A DNA stretch of 64,000 bases from Ariolimax columbianus (taxonomy: Eukaryota; Mollusca; Gastropoda; Stylommatophora; Arionidae). Location: assembly GCA_036924085.1 (NCBI GenBank), contig JAVGWX010000002.1:86943704-87007703 (forward strand), written 5' to 3'. Shown here in pieces: positions 33,311 through 44,345 of the stretch. The notes beneath the pieces are model-generated. The model made no database searches and was not told the origin of the DNA. It saw nothing but the letters and a program-made list of their open reading frames with translations. The position numbers and the translations under genes were made by a program. Numbering within the stretch: the first letter of the stretch is position 1; the number at the start of each line of letters is the position of its first letter.

Positions 33311-33710
33311 TGTGATGAAACAATTAACTCGGGCAGTATCCAACCGTTTGTACATTACAATATATGTTACATATCGTTATATAGCTCGTGAGTGTCATTG
33401 TACGCCCACTGGCATATTTGATAGGAACTGGTAACTCAACATCACACGATTGGACACTTCAGATAGTGATGTATTGACAACTGTAAAGCGTCTGTTATGT
33501 AACACACTTTGACTTGTTTACACTTCTGTCAACAGGAAATAGAACTTCACGACCCAGTACAAGTTTTGGATACCTAAATATCTTCTCCTGCTGCCTTACG
33601 CTTGCTGGCAACCCATTCAGCTGTGCTGAAGAATATGTTCCCAGACAACCTGATATCTTAGAATTTTAGAAACCCGTCACATGCAGGCCGGCTGTACACA
33701 TTTTCCAGAC

Positions 33711-33774
33711 ATGAAGACGCTTCTGCTGTTTCTACTGGCTGTGTTCGGAGATTGCGTGGGAGGAGCCTCGAACA
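33711..33774 (+). CDS. Signal-peptide exon of a secreted ShKT-domain protein
   Basis: From the ATG at 33711 the frame encodes a short basic n-region, a run of eight hydrophobic residues (LLLFLLAV) and a small-residue region ending CVGGASN, a typical secretory signal peptide. The exon ends after one base of the next codon at a consensus donor, A|GTAAGT (33775). The upstream in-frame ATG at 33681 would add ten unhydrophobic residues, so 33711 is preferred. The ShKT exon at 42660 begins with an acceptor in the matching phase, which supports one gene with an 8.9-kb first intron. The 5' untranslated region and promoter cannot be delimited. Confidence 0.65.
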
Positions 33775-33789
33775 GTAAGTACATGCAAT

Positions 33790-33950
33790 GTGTATGTGTT
33801 TTAGTCTTAGTTTTAGTCGACCTGTGCTTCTACAAGCGCAGTTGCCTTTGTGCAGCTCCCAACTCTTGTGCGAGTTGGTAGTAGCCGGTAGGTGCATTTC
33901 TCTGCTTAACGGTGTTCGATCGAGCATTAATGGGTTAGTTTATTTTCAGC
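33790..33950 (+). repeat. Dispersed SINE-like repeat, family c (partial copy)
   Basis: GTCGACCTGTGCTTCTACAA and CCCAACTCTTGTGCGAGTTG match the first ~130 bases of the repeats at 50210-50610 and (inverted) 57840-58215. It lies just inside the first intron of the ShKT gene. Confidence 0.55.
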
Positions 33951-34054
33951 TGGTCCCAGCTTGGTTTCCAGTTGGTTCTGTCTTGGGCACAGGGTTGTCA
34001 CAGTTAATCATCATCATCCAAGAACACAATTATAAAAACATAGCACATTCTTCT

Positions 34055-34175
34055 TATGCTGAGATTGCATCATCAAATTCATCATCATCAAGTGCCGTCT
34101 CCGCATCTGAGGTTGACGGCAATAAATCCCCAGCTGTCTCTGTCCCTTGCCAGGATGGTACACTCAGTCAGACTG
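34055..34175 (-). mobile_element. LINE 3' end, displaced by family b insertion
   Basis: On the minus strand it reads LARDRDSWG..IAV/NLRCGDGT in adjacent frames, then a (TGATGATGA)n tail. This is the usual end of the LINE whose body lies at 34486-34850. The family b repeat lies between the two parts. Confidence 0.5.
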
Positions 34176-34189
34176 TGTCCGGCAACGCA

Positions 34190-34485
34190 TGAGCTGCAGT
34201 GGTCAGCGACCCATAGCTGACTGCTAGCGTCAGGGCCAGTGAACCAGAGCTGCCAAGACCCTTCTACACCTCCACGCGGTAATACTGGATAACAGGTTGC
34301 AGCAGAGCAGACTGGCTAAAGAGAAGGGATCGAAGAGGGAATGCTAACCCGGTACTCAAAAAATGCTTGCTGAAGTCGGATGTGTTGGACCGAAAGGTGC
34401 AAATATCGCAGTCAAGATGTAAACTACGACACAACGCATTCCGTTCTCTGGACTACATTCTGCTACGTAAGGCCTTTCAGGGTTT
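34190..34485 (+). repeat. Dispersed SINE-like repeat, family b (copy 2)
   Basis: Reverse complement of 435-755 over its whole length, including CTTCTACACCTCCACGCGGT, GGATGTGTTGGACCGAAAGG and GGTAGTGGGCGATTGAG. Its first 40 bases are the source of the 33-bp array at 29545. It interrupts a minus-strand LINE. Confidence 0.65.
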
Positions 34486-34850
34486 GGTAGTGGGCGATTG
34501 AGTACGAACGAAGCCAGGCCAAGCCAGATTTGTGTCCCGACCAGATCTTGATGTTGTCGGCCCATCTGTACCTCTGCCGCCCTCTGACTTTCTTGCCCTC
34601 CCCTCTTCCCTCCAATATAACATTCAGCAAACCTAAATGTCTCTTAACATAACCAAAATATTTTGTGTTTTTGCTTGTGATTTCCTTCAGAAGCGTCTTC
34701 TCCACCTTGAGTTGTTCCAGAATCTCACTATTTGCTTTCCCTTCTTTCCAAGAAGCTCGTCTAAGTCTACCGAATACCAGCATTCCAAAGGCTTCAATAA
34801 TCGTCTCCAATTTCTTTGTCAGGGTTCATGTTTCTATTCTATACAATACA
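34486..34850 (-). mobile_element. LINE C-terminal remnant (RTE-like)
   Basis: The minus-strand frame 34810-34463 reads KVEKTLLKEITSKNTKYFGY, VKRHLGLLNVILEGRGEG, RGRQRYRWADNIKIWSG. This is the conserved post-RT region (LLNTIRQR..YFGH..RH, then RGRQR..W.D). Its 3' end is displaced to 34055-34175 by the family b repeat. Confidence 0.8.
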
Positions 34851-36095
34851 ATTCAAATACAAATCACGAGAACTCAATTTACATAAATGCACATTAAGAT
34901 AATGTAAAAAAATTACACTTATACAAAAAATTAGTACATTTAGCACCAAATAAAAAGCATATTTTTCCTTTTTTCCTTATTGAAATGAAAATTCAATTTC
35001 TTTTATTTCTCGCAAAATAATATTATATTTCAATCGGAAGTTCTTAAGGATATTTCAGGGCGTGGAGGAAACACACATTAGGTTATGTAATTATGTATTT
35101 CGAATATCGTATGTTGTTATGTACTGTAATGTTGCGGTCGTTACATATAGTGTGGTACGACTTTACTCCCATTGCTGGAGTAATGGATGGGTTTTTAGGC
35201 TAAAGGCCGCTCCATCACTGCTGTTGCCACGCCGTATGCTATCTGTGTTTTGTTTATTTCACACCCAACAGAAAACAGCATATGTCTTACTTGGGATTCG
35301 ATCCGCTGCCCTTCTTGTAGGCAGGCAAGCATTGAAATTATTCGACCACACGTTTCCACCAATGTCAAGTGATTGTCTGATATTACATTGATCCATGTAT
35401 TCCATGTTGTTATATTCTGAGTTTACATTGTTTCGTGTATTTCATGTTATTATTTTATGTTTATTCTATGCTTGCTGAGATGTATACTATTATGTTGTTT
35501 TATGGGTATGTTACTCTCGAGTGTTGTCAGGATCTTAAATGAGAGCAAAGAATAGTAACAGTATAACCCTGCTAAGCTTGACGTAAGACGCCATTAAGGA
35601 CGTTCAGGGAAGCGTCTGCTCATCTGATCCTGTAGAATAGTAAAACAATACAAAATAATTATGGGCAAGTCGCCTACCATGACAATGACAACGTAATTAT
35701 TCATGGTAGAGTATTGTCCGCTGTCGAGAAAGCTTTTCTTTTGTCTAAATGCCAATAGCGAGCAATGATGACACTTCGTCAGACGGTTTTGTCTTGATGA
35801 TGTAACTTGCGCTGTATTTGGGTTGTAGTGAGGAAGAAAATAGGCTGGTTCCGAGCTACCTTTTACCAATGGCAAGACTAAAAGTCAAGACGACTGCAGG
35901 TAACTCAAGATGCCGGTACTCTGGTCTGAAATTCTTTGAGACAAACCACTTGCAACATGCAGGATTTGATCCCCTTCAGTTCCCATTCATCGTTTTCAGT
36001 CGTCTACCTTTCCTCTAAATCACAGAGACACACAAGACGGCTTATTTATAGGGAAAGGGATTGTGAAGATGTTCGGGGAGAAATAGGTCGCCACC
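34851..36095. other. No recognisable feature
   Basis: Intronic if the ShKT gene model is right. AT-rich to 35100, then mixed sequence with several short open frames lacking recognised domains. No tandem or dispersed repeat was identified. Confidence 0.4.
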
Positions 36096-36922
36096 ACAAG
36101 ACATGGATCTCAACACAAGACATGGATGTTAACACACAGCGATGGATGTCAACATAAGGTATGAATGTCAACACAAGGTATGGATGTAAACACAAGACAT
36201 GGATGTCAACACGAGGGATGGACGTCAACACAAGGCGATGGATGTCAACACAAGGCATAGACGTCAACACACGGCGATGGATGTCAACACAATGACATGG
36301 ATGTCAACAGAAGACATGGATATCAACAGAAGACATGGATATCAACACAAGACATGGATGTCAACACAAGGAATGGACGTCAACACAATGCTATGGATGT
36401 CAACACAAGACATGGACGTCAACACAAGGCGATGGATGTCAACACAAGACATGGATGTCAACACAAGAAATGGACGTCAACACAAGGAGATGGATGTCAA
36501 CACAAGACATGGATGTCAACACAAGAAATGGACGTCAACACATGGCGGTGGATCTCAACACAAGGCGATGGATGTTAACACAAGGCATGGATGTCAACAC
36601 AAGGCGATGGATGTTAACACAAGGCATGGATGTCAACACAAGGCGATGGATGTTAACACAAGGCATGGATGTCAAGACAAGGCGATGGATGTTAACACAA
36701 GACATGGATGTCAACACAAGACATGGATGTCAACACAAGACATGGATGTCAACACAAGACATGGATGTCAACACAAGGAATGGATGTTAACACAAGGCGA
36801 TGGATGTCAACACAAAGCGATGGATGTTAACACAAGACATGGATGTCAACACAAGGCATGGATGTCAACACAAGGTAATGGATGTCAACACAGGGCATGG
36901 ATGTCAACACAAGACGATGACC
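36095..36922. repeat. 19-20-bp minisatellite, ~42 copies
   Basis: The unit is ACATGGATGTCAACACAAG, alternating with GCGATGGATGTCAACACAAG, so periods of 19 and 20 are mixed and reading frame shifts from copy to copy. All forward frames remain open over long stretches (for example 36199-36933), giving spurious Asp/Asn/Thr-rich ORFs. No source element was recognised on either side. Confidence 0.95.
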
Positions 36923-37435
36923 CTGTGCAGTGACGTTTGGTTCGTGGTTGGGCGCCCAGACAACCTAGTCAGTACACCGGCCGAGATGCCATCATGAAAC
37001 TGATGGACAACTGTGATTAATTGTTGGGGGACAAACGAATTTCGCCAACATTATTTTCCAGAGCCAGTTCCTATTGACCGTGTCAAAGTTCTATTTTCAG
37101 GTCAACAAAAGTCGTGTACAGATCACAATGATGTTCATGCCATTTCTCTTGGATTTGACGAGCTGCAAAAATCACGACAACCATCCGCGATCAGCTTGGA
37201 AACCACATTGACTCTATGGGAGTACCTTCTGCTCGAGATGATTTGTTAAGCGGTTGAGCATCACTCGGGATAGAATTCTTTCAAGCTATCGACAGAAGGG
37301 AGATTCTCGGTGCATTGGCCATTGACAACATCTCGCCAGCATACACTGGCAAGGGCCTCTCTTTCTGCTTCTCTCCAGATGCAATAATGTATTCATAGTC
37401 CTTTCTCACATTCTCTTCTCCATGCATGGCTGGGT
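36923..37435. other. No recognisable feature
   Basis: Mixed-composition sequence between the 19-20-bp array and a CT tract. The 78-codon open frame at 37013-37249 has no recognised domain. Confidence 0.4.
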
Positions 37436-37437
37436 CT

Positions 37438-37500
37438 ACCTCTCTCTCTCTCTCTATATATATATATCTATCTCCTTCTCTCTCTATCTCTCTCTCCCTT
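37438..37500. repeat. CT/TA microsatellite
   Basis: CTCTCTCTCTCTCTATATAT, then further CT-rich blocks, at the 3' (minus-strand) end of the adjacent LINE remnant. Confidence 0.85.
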
Positions 37501-37519
37501 TTAGGATTCTATGTAAGAG

Positions 37520-38960
37520 CCTGTATAGCTATGTTGGATAGTGCCTTCCGCAGCTTATGTCCTATCCAGCCCCATTTTCTTCACTTAATTTGTCGTTCCA
37601 GTAAATGTTGTTGCCTCCTGTCGCATATGTCTTCATTCCTCACCATGCTCTGCTACATTATACCCATTACCCTTTGTATGCCTCTGTTAACGTACGGTTG
37701 TAGCTTTTCCTGTAAAGCCTTGGTCGTTCTACCTGTCTACACTTCAAACAGAACCACAGACTTAACACTGTCGTAGAATAATCTAACTTTGTAGTGAATT
37801 CCAATATATCTGGATCTCCGTATATTGTTAAATGTCAGAAATGTTTCTCTTGCCTTCTCATTTAGGATTCTGCATATGTACCTCCTGATGTGCCTATTCT
37901 GCTGCCCAAATAGATAAAGGTACACACTTTCTTCAATTGCTCTCCCTCTAGTTTGAATGGTTCTTTGCTGATAGTACTGAGTTCAAGGAGCTAGATTTTT
38001 GTCATGTCGATATCTAGTCCCAATTTTGGCTGATTGTTCTTTCACCGTATCAAGTTTCTCTTGGATTTGGCTGTGACTGTGTAGTAGAAGTGCTCGATTA
38101 TCGGGGCAGTCTAGTTCCTTCAATTGTGACAATAGTTTCTACTGAATATGAATTATGTTGCTTTGATTGATGTTTTCATTATCTAATTTATAGTTAACAA
38201 CAATAAGAAAGGTAAAGCAGGGATCCCTGTCTCACCCTGTTTGCACCCCGAATGTAAGTCAGTGCTCTTTCATGCATCACTCTACTAACTGTGTCTTTGT
38301 ACATATTTAGGATGAGGGTTGTGTACCTCTCTGGTATCACAGTGTCTCTATAGTTCCCATAGAGAACTTTGATCCATGCTGTAAAACGCCTTTACATAGT
38401 CTATATAATTTTCTTATAGGGATGATTTCCATTCTAAAACTTGGTCCAATATCATGTGTAGAGTTGTTTTATGATCTGGTCATGATCTTCCTTGTCGAAA
38501 TCCTGCTTGTTCCTGTCTCCGTTTGTTGTCTTCTTAGGTTTTTAATCTGTCTAAGATTACCGTGCACAGACAGCAATGCAATCCCCGTATAATTGCTGCA
38601 ATCTGCCAGGTCTAACTTTTTAATCAGTTCAGTCAGTTAAATCAGATGACCTTCTTTTCATTATGTATGCACTCTCTCCTCTTTCCATATCATCTTGAAT
38701 AATCCTTGCAATATATCAGTGGCCGTATTTATACCTGCTTTTACTGCTTATTTCATCTGGTTCTGTCAGTCCCTTTTTTTAGTTTAGAAATGGCCTTTGG
38801 ATTTATATCTTACTTGGTTGGTTGCAGTCCAAGGTTTCCTCTGCTGGTAGGATGTTTGGTGCTTCTGTGGTGTAAGTGTGTTTAAAATTTATATGACATA
38901 CTCAACCCATTGTTTCTGTTGTTGCTCCGATAATGTCAATATCTTTCCTTCTCTATCTGT
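37520..38960 (-). mobile_element. Degraded LINE (RTE-like), RT to C-terminus
   Basis: Read on the minus strand in several frames: EQAGFRQGRS, LEWKSSL..YIDYVKAFYSMD, a GVRQG-like block, LLLHSHSQIQEKLDTVKEQS, KLGLDIDMTKI, EPFKLEGEQLKKV, and YLYLGSRIGTSGGT. These parallel the plus-strand LINE at 56480-57460 (LLPHSHRQMQEKLDRVKEQS). Many stops are present. Confidence 0.75.
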
Positions 38961-38999
38961 GATGGGTTTGTCTGTTTGTATGTATCTATTTGCCGAAAA

Positions 39000-39062
39000 G
39001 AGCGACACAGATGGCGCCCTAACGGCTGCGGGTCTACATTGCTCTGGTGTTTAGTTCATTTT
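39000..39062 (-). repeat. Family c tail fragment
   Basis: CAGATGGCGCCCTAACGGCT and GCGGGTCTACATTGCTCTGG match the family c tail at 57975-58018 in the same orientation. Too short to type further. Confidence 0.45.
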
Positions 39063-40390
39063 GTATGCCGCCAGACCACGGATTTGCCTGGAATTCACAC
39101 GATGACTTATACTTATGTTCGCAGAAACGTGTCGTTGATTTTCATTTGGACTAGTTAATTCCTTGGTTTTTTGTGTTTTCTTCCTTCCGATTATCCTGGC
39201 CTGGACATCGGCTAAACGAATTCCAATTAGCACTACAATTAAACATTTGTCATATTTTCACGGTCTAGTTCACATGGTTGAACAAGATTGGCGCCCTTCG
39301 ACCTAGCTGCAAACAGCGTCGGTTTTGGTGTGAAAGTGTAATTTAGACAAGATTATCATGGACTAGAATGCGGCCCGGAAGAGATGCCCAACACACAACT
39401 CACACGTTGAGTGATGTCCCTATGACTTTGTGGGTTTATAGGAAAGGCATGATAGACAACAATACATGTCATGCCGCTTTCTTGCGGGATACCTGTTTAT
39501 AGGAAAAAGTTCGGGAGTAAATTCTGAGGAAAAATCGACATCATGTGCTATCTCCAGTTGTCTTGATAGTATCTTGCCACTGGCCAAAGGTAGACCAGAA
39601 CCAGAGAGTGAGGTTGATAAAAGCCGCAGTAACTTCCTCACTTTAATCGAAATCACAGCGCAAGTCACCCATTTCAGTGAAAATACTGAAAGAGAAAAGA
39701 CGGTCCACACGACTGAACAAAAATAGTGGTCTTCGTGACTTGTGATGGAAGAACAAAATCATCACCATCTATTTGCAATTTTCTTATTTAACTATTTCAT
39801 AGTTACTGAGTAGAGATCTCTCATATTTTCTATCTCTGCTGCCTCTTCTGCCTCCTGTGGCAACTTGTCATTAAATCCCCTTATATTTCTTCTGATACGT
39901 GTCATGTCCTGTTTGTCTGTAACAGTAACGTTTCTATGTGTTTCTCCCTTGATAGCTCGGGTTCGACAATTGCTGAGTAAAGCTTTCTTCTGTTTTACTT
40001 CAATTTTATAAAATGTCTCTGTTTGGATTCATTCTTTGTGTTGGAATCTCTTGAATCCTATAGTTTCTTCACATGTCTTATTCGACATCTCTTCAGCGTT
40101 GTCCCACGTACTAATACTATCCATTTACTCGTCCTCATTTGGCATTTGTGACACTTTAAATCTGTTACTACGTTATAAGTTATTTCTGTCTTCCTTTCCT
40201 GTTCTTGAAAGAGGTGTACGTTATACTTTGTTGCCTTGTAATGTATCAATTAAATTATTTGAGCTGCAAGATCCCCAGCAATATATAGGTGTATGATGCT
40301 TCATCTGGTCCTCGTTTTACTCTTACCTTACATCTTCTATGATGTAGTGTCCTTCTGAACGACTGAATTACATAGATGTGGTCACACCTT
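39063..40390. other. No recognisable feature
   Basis: Mixed sequence. Complementary open frames at 39420-39726 on both strands, and the one at 40036-40296, have no recognised domain. 39880-40300 may be a very old LINE remnant (minus-strand QEQERKTEITYNVVTD-like text), but I cannot support it. Confidence 0.35.
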
Positions 40391-40595
40391 CTCGTAGTGT
40401 TATGCTATGTTTATGTTATGTTATGATTGTTTTATGTTGTTATGCTATTTTTTGTTTTTTTCATGTTGCTATGCAATATTATTCGTAACGTTTATTTTTT
40501 GTTGTAACGTTGCGCTATGTAATATTTTTTTGTATGCTGTTATACTACTCTATGTAATATTTTGTGTATGCAGTTACTTACACGCTATGGTAAAC
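40390..40595. repeat. TTATG-rich low-complexity tract
   Basis: Irregular repetition of TTATGTTATG, TTGTTATGCTAT and similar words over ~200 bases. Confidence 0.6.
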
Positions 40596-40599
40596 ATTA

Positions 40600-41775
40600 T
40601 GGAAAACTAGACCAAAATCAAAGAAGTGCTGGAATTCAAGTACCTGAGCAGTATTTTCAGATAGGATGGAGGTTTACTTAAATAAATTGAGATCAAGTGC
40701 CAAAAAGCAAATGCAGTGTCACTTTTATTGAAACACCCTAACATAAACATGTCTACAACAAGAATGCTGATCAACGGTATGTTCATGTCAACTCTCTCCT
40801 ACCAGTGCTACTAGGGGACTTTAACAAATATGTTCATGCCAACTCTCTCCTACCAGTGCCAGTAGGGGACTTTACCAAATATGTTCATACCAACTCTCTC
40901 CTACCAGTGCCACTAAGGGACTTTAACAAATATGTTCATACCAACTCTCTCTCTCCTACGAGTGCCACTAGGGGACTTTAACAAATATGTTCATACCAAC
41001 TCTCTCCTACCAGTGCCAGTAGGGGACTTTAACAAATATGTTCATACCAACTCTCTCCTACCAGTGCCACTAGGGGACTTTAACAAATATGTTCATGCCA
41101 ACTCTCTCTCCTACGAGTGCCAGTAGGGGACTTTAACAAATATGTTCATGCCAACTCTCTCCTACCAGTGCCACTAGGGGACTTTAACAAATATGTTCAT
41201 ACCAACTCTCTCCTACCAGTGCCAGTAGGGGACTTTAACAAATATGTTCATGCCAACTCTCTCCTACCAGTGCCACTAGGGGACTTTAACAAATATGTTC
41301 ATACCAACTCTCTCCTACCAGTGCCACTAGGGGACTTTAACAAATATGTCCATGCCAACTCTCTCTCCTACGAGTGCCACTAGGGGACTAACAAAATCTT
41401 TAAAGAGAAAGATCATGACATGTGAGATGAGATGCCTCCAGAAAATAATCAACGTAACTAGGAGAGACAGAATGAGCAATGAAGATGTGAGAATAATCGT
41501 TGAACCAAGACCCTGCACTGATTATATTAATGAGGAAAAAAAAAAGTTGTTCTGCCACCTAATGAGAATGCAACCCGACAATTTACCCCTGTGTACCTAT
41601 TACGCACGACGTTCGGGTAGTCGCAACCGAGGCAGATCGAGAACTAGGTGGATAGGAAATGGGATGACGACTACTTCAGCGACGCTTCTGGCCATGGGCA
41701 GAAAAATACGGCTCCCCAAGCCACAAGTGGATAAGACAATACAAATCAAGACAAGACTTTACGCGATGTAACATT
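40600..41775 (+). mobile_element. LINE C-terminal region, split by a 51-bp minisatellite
   Basis: Before the array: KIKEVLEFKYLSSIFR, ALLLKHPNINMSTTRMLING-like sequence, then MFMSTLSYQC. After the array: TKSLKRKIMTCEMRCLQKII, NVTRRDRMSNEDV, and a basic GSRNRGRSRTRW segment ending near 41770. Elsewhere in the window the same order is uninterrupted (for example TYGCESWAMTTAQERQLQTS at about 24.75 kb), so the array splits the Y-x-C-x-x-W-x-x-T motif region. Confidence 0.8.
40778..41390. repeat. 51-bp minisatellite, 12 copies, LINE-derived
   Basis: TATGTTCATRCCAACTCTCT, CCTACCAGTGCCACTAGGGG, ACTTTAACAAA; the spacing is 51 bases (40778, 40829 and on). Three copies carry an extra CT and CTACGAG variant, marking longer-range duplication. 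In the LINE frame the unit reads MFMPTLSYQCQ, stop, GTLTN, a decayed LINE YGCETWTLTK motif. Confidence 0.97.
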
Positions 41776-41822
41776 TCTTTGAAAGTTGTTATTTTACTCT
41801 TTGTAATATTACTGTCATATTA

Positions 41823-42572
41823 CGGGGCGTGTTAAAATGAAACCGGACCTTACTTGCACCAAGTGAACATACCTACGATGCGTATGATGACGTCACTTCT
41901 GATGTAAACAGCACATACCAAACGTCAAGTTTGCAAAATGTATGTATCCTCCAACTCCTAGTTTTCTCAGTAGACCGTTGAAAACATGTGGGTGTGATAC
42001 GGAATCAGCCAAGAGTTGACCAGCGAGCGGTAATTCAGTTTCTAACAGCTGAAAGATGTCAACCAGTTGACACTCATCGCATAATCCAGGCAGTGTATGG
42101 GGACAAAAGTGTGGCGAACGTAAGCTCCGGCGACATCCACCCGAATTGCTGCATCAATTTTGGCGATGGCATCTTTAGACGCAAAAAATAGATGCCATAC
42201 CTGGTCTCGGAAGATCTTTCGTTAACTCCCGTCCTTTTTTAAACATCGTTGTCTGGTTTTTCACTATTGTCTTCAACACACTTGTGTCAGCATACACTGC
42301 ATTGTCTGCATTCTGCGATGAATGTAAACGCGTCGACATCCTTCAGCTGTTAGAAACCGAATAACCGAACGATGATCAACTCTGGAGGGATTCCGTATCA
42401 CACCCGCCAAATTTTCAACTGTCTGCTGAGAAAACTATAAGCCGAAGGATAATGAAATTTTGCAAACTTCACTATTGGTATGTGTTGTTTACATCAGCAG
42501 TGACGTCATCATGCGCATCGTACGTATGTTCACTTGGTGCAGTTAGGTCCGGTTTCATTCGAACACGTCTCG
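41823..42572 (+). mobile_element. Complete mariner-derived fold-back element (750 bp)
   Basis: Termini CGGGGCGTGTTAAAATGAAA (left) and the complement of TTTCATTCGAACACGTCTCG (right) are inverted and flanked by TA at 41821 and 42573, the expected mariner target duplication. Inverted homology extends ~300 bp inward from each end. The left arm encodes the start of a transposase, VDQRAVIQFLTAERCQPVDT, then HRIIQAVYGDKS. The right arm is an inverted, diverged copy of the same region. The DDE/D catalytic half is absent, so it is non-autonomous. It lies in the first intron of the ShKT gene, ending 87 bp before the exon. Confidence 0.85.
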
Positions 42573-42659
42573 TATGTTTTTATGTTAGGTTATGTGACGA
42601 TTATTACATGATTTTTAAAATAAATGCACTACTTCGATCCTCACATTCCTTGGCCCTAG

Positions 42660-42803
42660 GTCCTGACTGCCGGGACCGCGAGATGATGTGTAAGATGCTG
42701 ATAAGTAGCATTCCAAACTTCTGCATGATGGTCCGGCACTCGCAGTACGCCATGGAGAACTGTCAGCAGTCATGTGACTTTTGCAAAGTCAAGCCCTCAT
42801 CCC
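42660..42803 (+). CDS. ShKT-domain exon
   Basis: The exon has an acceptor (TTGGCCCTAG at 42650-42659, preceded by a pyrimidine-rich tract) and a donor (CCC|GTGAGT at 42804). It is 144 bases long and phase 1 at both ends, a classic mobile-module exon. It encodes about 48 residues with six cysteines spaced C-x6-C-x10-C-x12/13-C-x3-C-x2-C, ending in the QQSCDFC signature, and an acidic residue beside the first cysteine. This is the ShKT fold, found in many secreted metazoan proteins as well as in cnidarian channel blockers. A catalytic or channel role cannot be inferred. Downstream exons were not identified. Confidence 0.8.
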
Positions 42804-42929
42804 GTGAGTCATCCAACCGCTGAGTGTCTGTGTTCATGTGTCTGCTTATATGCGCATTTGTTTGGGTATGTCAGATCTGTTTGCCGTGGCGTAGCTTAAA
42901 TTAACCCATAACCAGTGAGGCAGTTTTTC

Positions 42930-43135
42930 CATGTTTGAATACCCCTCGTATATATATATTTACATATTTGTGCATATCTTTGGATACCTTTGTCTGTGCA
43001 TATAGGGATACCTATAAGTGTATATCTGTGGATACACATGTGTATGTATATGTGAATGCCTATGTGTTTGTGTATTTGTAGATACATATGTGTGTATCTA
43101 AATTTACACATAAGTGTGTATCTTTAAATACCTAG
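42930..43135. repeat. Degenerate TATGTGTGTATC..GGATACC array, left block
   Basis: Irregular ~30-base copies of TGTGTATCT..GGATACCTAT. A similar block occurs at 44345-44465, on the other side of a LINE fragment, so the LINE may have inserted into this array. Confidence 0.6.
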
Positions 43136-43149
43136 TACCTTAAAGCCAA

Positions 43150-44035
43150 GTCCCCTGAGATGGTAGAAACCAAGGAAAGAATTGGAAAAAAGGAAGCAGA
43201 TTTAGAAAATAAATTCATCACAGAAGAATATCTTAGGCACGTATACCCACATGGATACACGTATATACATATGGCACATCTAACAAAACCACATCCAATG
43301 GAGGTGGAGGCGTCTGTTACATACTAAGGAATGGAGAAGAAAAAAACTCGAGTTTTAACTACAGGAACATATTCCAGTAATTTCCGTGCAGCAGAGGCAC
43401 TGAAGGCCGCAGCTGAGCTTGTAATCCAAAATAAAGATATCCACCAAGAAAACATAATACTCCTGACTGATGCCACGTCAGTATTAGCAGCGCTAAAACA
43501 ACACAACGATGAAGATCTCGAGTAATGTATGTTATCCCCGACACAGCTCTCAGCAGAACACTCAAGGCTGGCCATACAGTGGATCCCATCCCACTGCAAT
43601 ACTGAAGGCAATGAAGTTGCAGAGAAACTAGGAAAGTGGGGAGGAGCATCCCCGCAAACAGACTTGAGTATCACATATAATGAGGCCAAGACCATAATTA
43701 AAGCTAACTTCAGGGCAAAAAGGGCTGATCAACACCCCAACTACGGAAAAGAAGACAGCTACTTTAACTTAACTAGAGAAGAGCAAGTCATCATCTTCAG
43801 ACTGAGAACTGGGCATACCAGACTCAAGGGTGATCTTTACAACAAAATGAGGACTGGGACAGATAGCAGCTGCCCATGTGGGGGGCATATGACCGTGGAA
43901 CACATCATGTAAAGCTGTACGCTCACGCAGGAAAAGAGAGAACAATACTGGCCTCGCGAGACAGATATTAGTCAAAAGTTGTATGGAGATGAAACAGCCT
44001 TACAAACAACGGTGTCCTTTGTAAGAGGATGAACG
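43150..44035 (+). mobile_element. RNase H-type LINE 3' region
   Basis: Frames in order: MVETKERIGKKEADLENKFI, TEEYLRHVYPHGYTYI, SNKTTSNGGGGVCYI (with the first catalytic Asp of TDG replaced by Tyr), TGTYSSNFRAAEALKAAAEL, IILLTDATSVLAAL, then after a stop AIQWIPSHCNTEGNE, YNEAKTIIKANF, EEQVIIFRLRTGHTRL, SSCPCGGHMTVEHIM and a degraded tail. This is a nearly complete RNase H domain plus Cys knuckle, inactive through the Tyr change, a TAA at 43522 and another at 43910. Confidence 0.85.
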
Positions 44036-44059
44036 AAGAAGGAGAAGATATACCTATAT

Positions 44060-44106
44060 GTTTGTATATATGTGTGTATCAATGTTTATGTATGTATGTT
44101 TGTATG

Positions 44107-44140
<34 letters not shown>

Positions 44141-44345
44141 TGCATGCATGCATGTATGGATGTATGTATGTATGTATGTATGTATGTATGTATGTATGTA
44201 TGTGTGTGTGTGTGTACGTATGTATGTATGTGTGTATATATGTATGTGTGTGTATGTATGTATGTATATATGTATGTGTGTGTACGTATGAATGAATGTA
44301 TATATGTATGTATTTATGTATGTATGTATGTATGTATGTATGGAC
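44060..44345. repeat. (GTAT)n microsatellite
   Basis: About 280 bases of TATG repeats with GTGTGT and GCATGCATGCATG interruptions, starting directly after the LINE 3' end. Both strands give Tyr/Val/Cys or Ile/His/Thr ORFs that are artefacts. Confidence 0.97.

Noticed and set aside
36199..36933. 244-codon Asp/Asn/Thr-rich repeat protein
   Set aside because: Produced by the 19-20-bp array, which lacks stops in the forward frames. No splice sites, no start context, no domain; mixed unit lengths shift the frame constantly.
43331..43912. Host RNase H gene
   Set aside because: The domain order (RNase H, then IIFRLRTGHTRL, then CPCGG..H knuckle) is that of a LINE polyprotein; the first catalytic Asp is replaced and there are in-frame stops.
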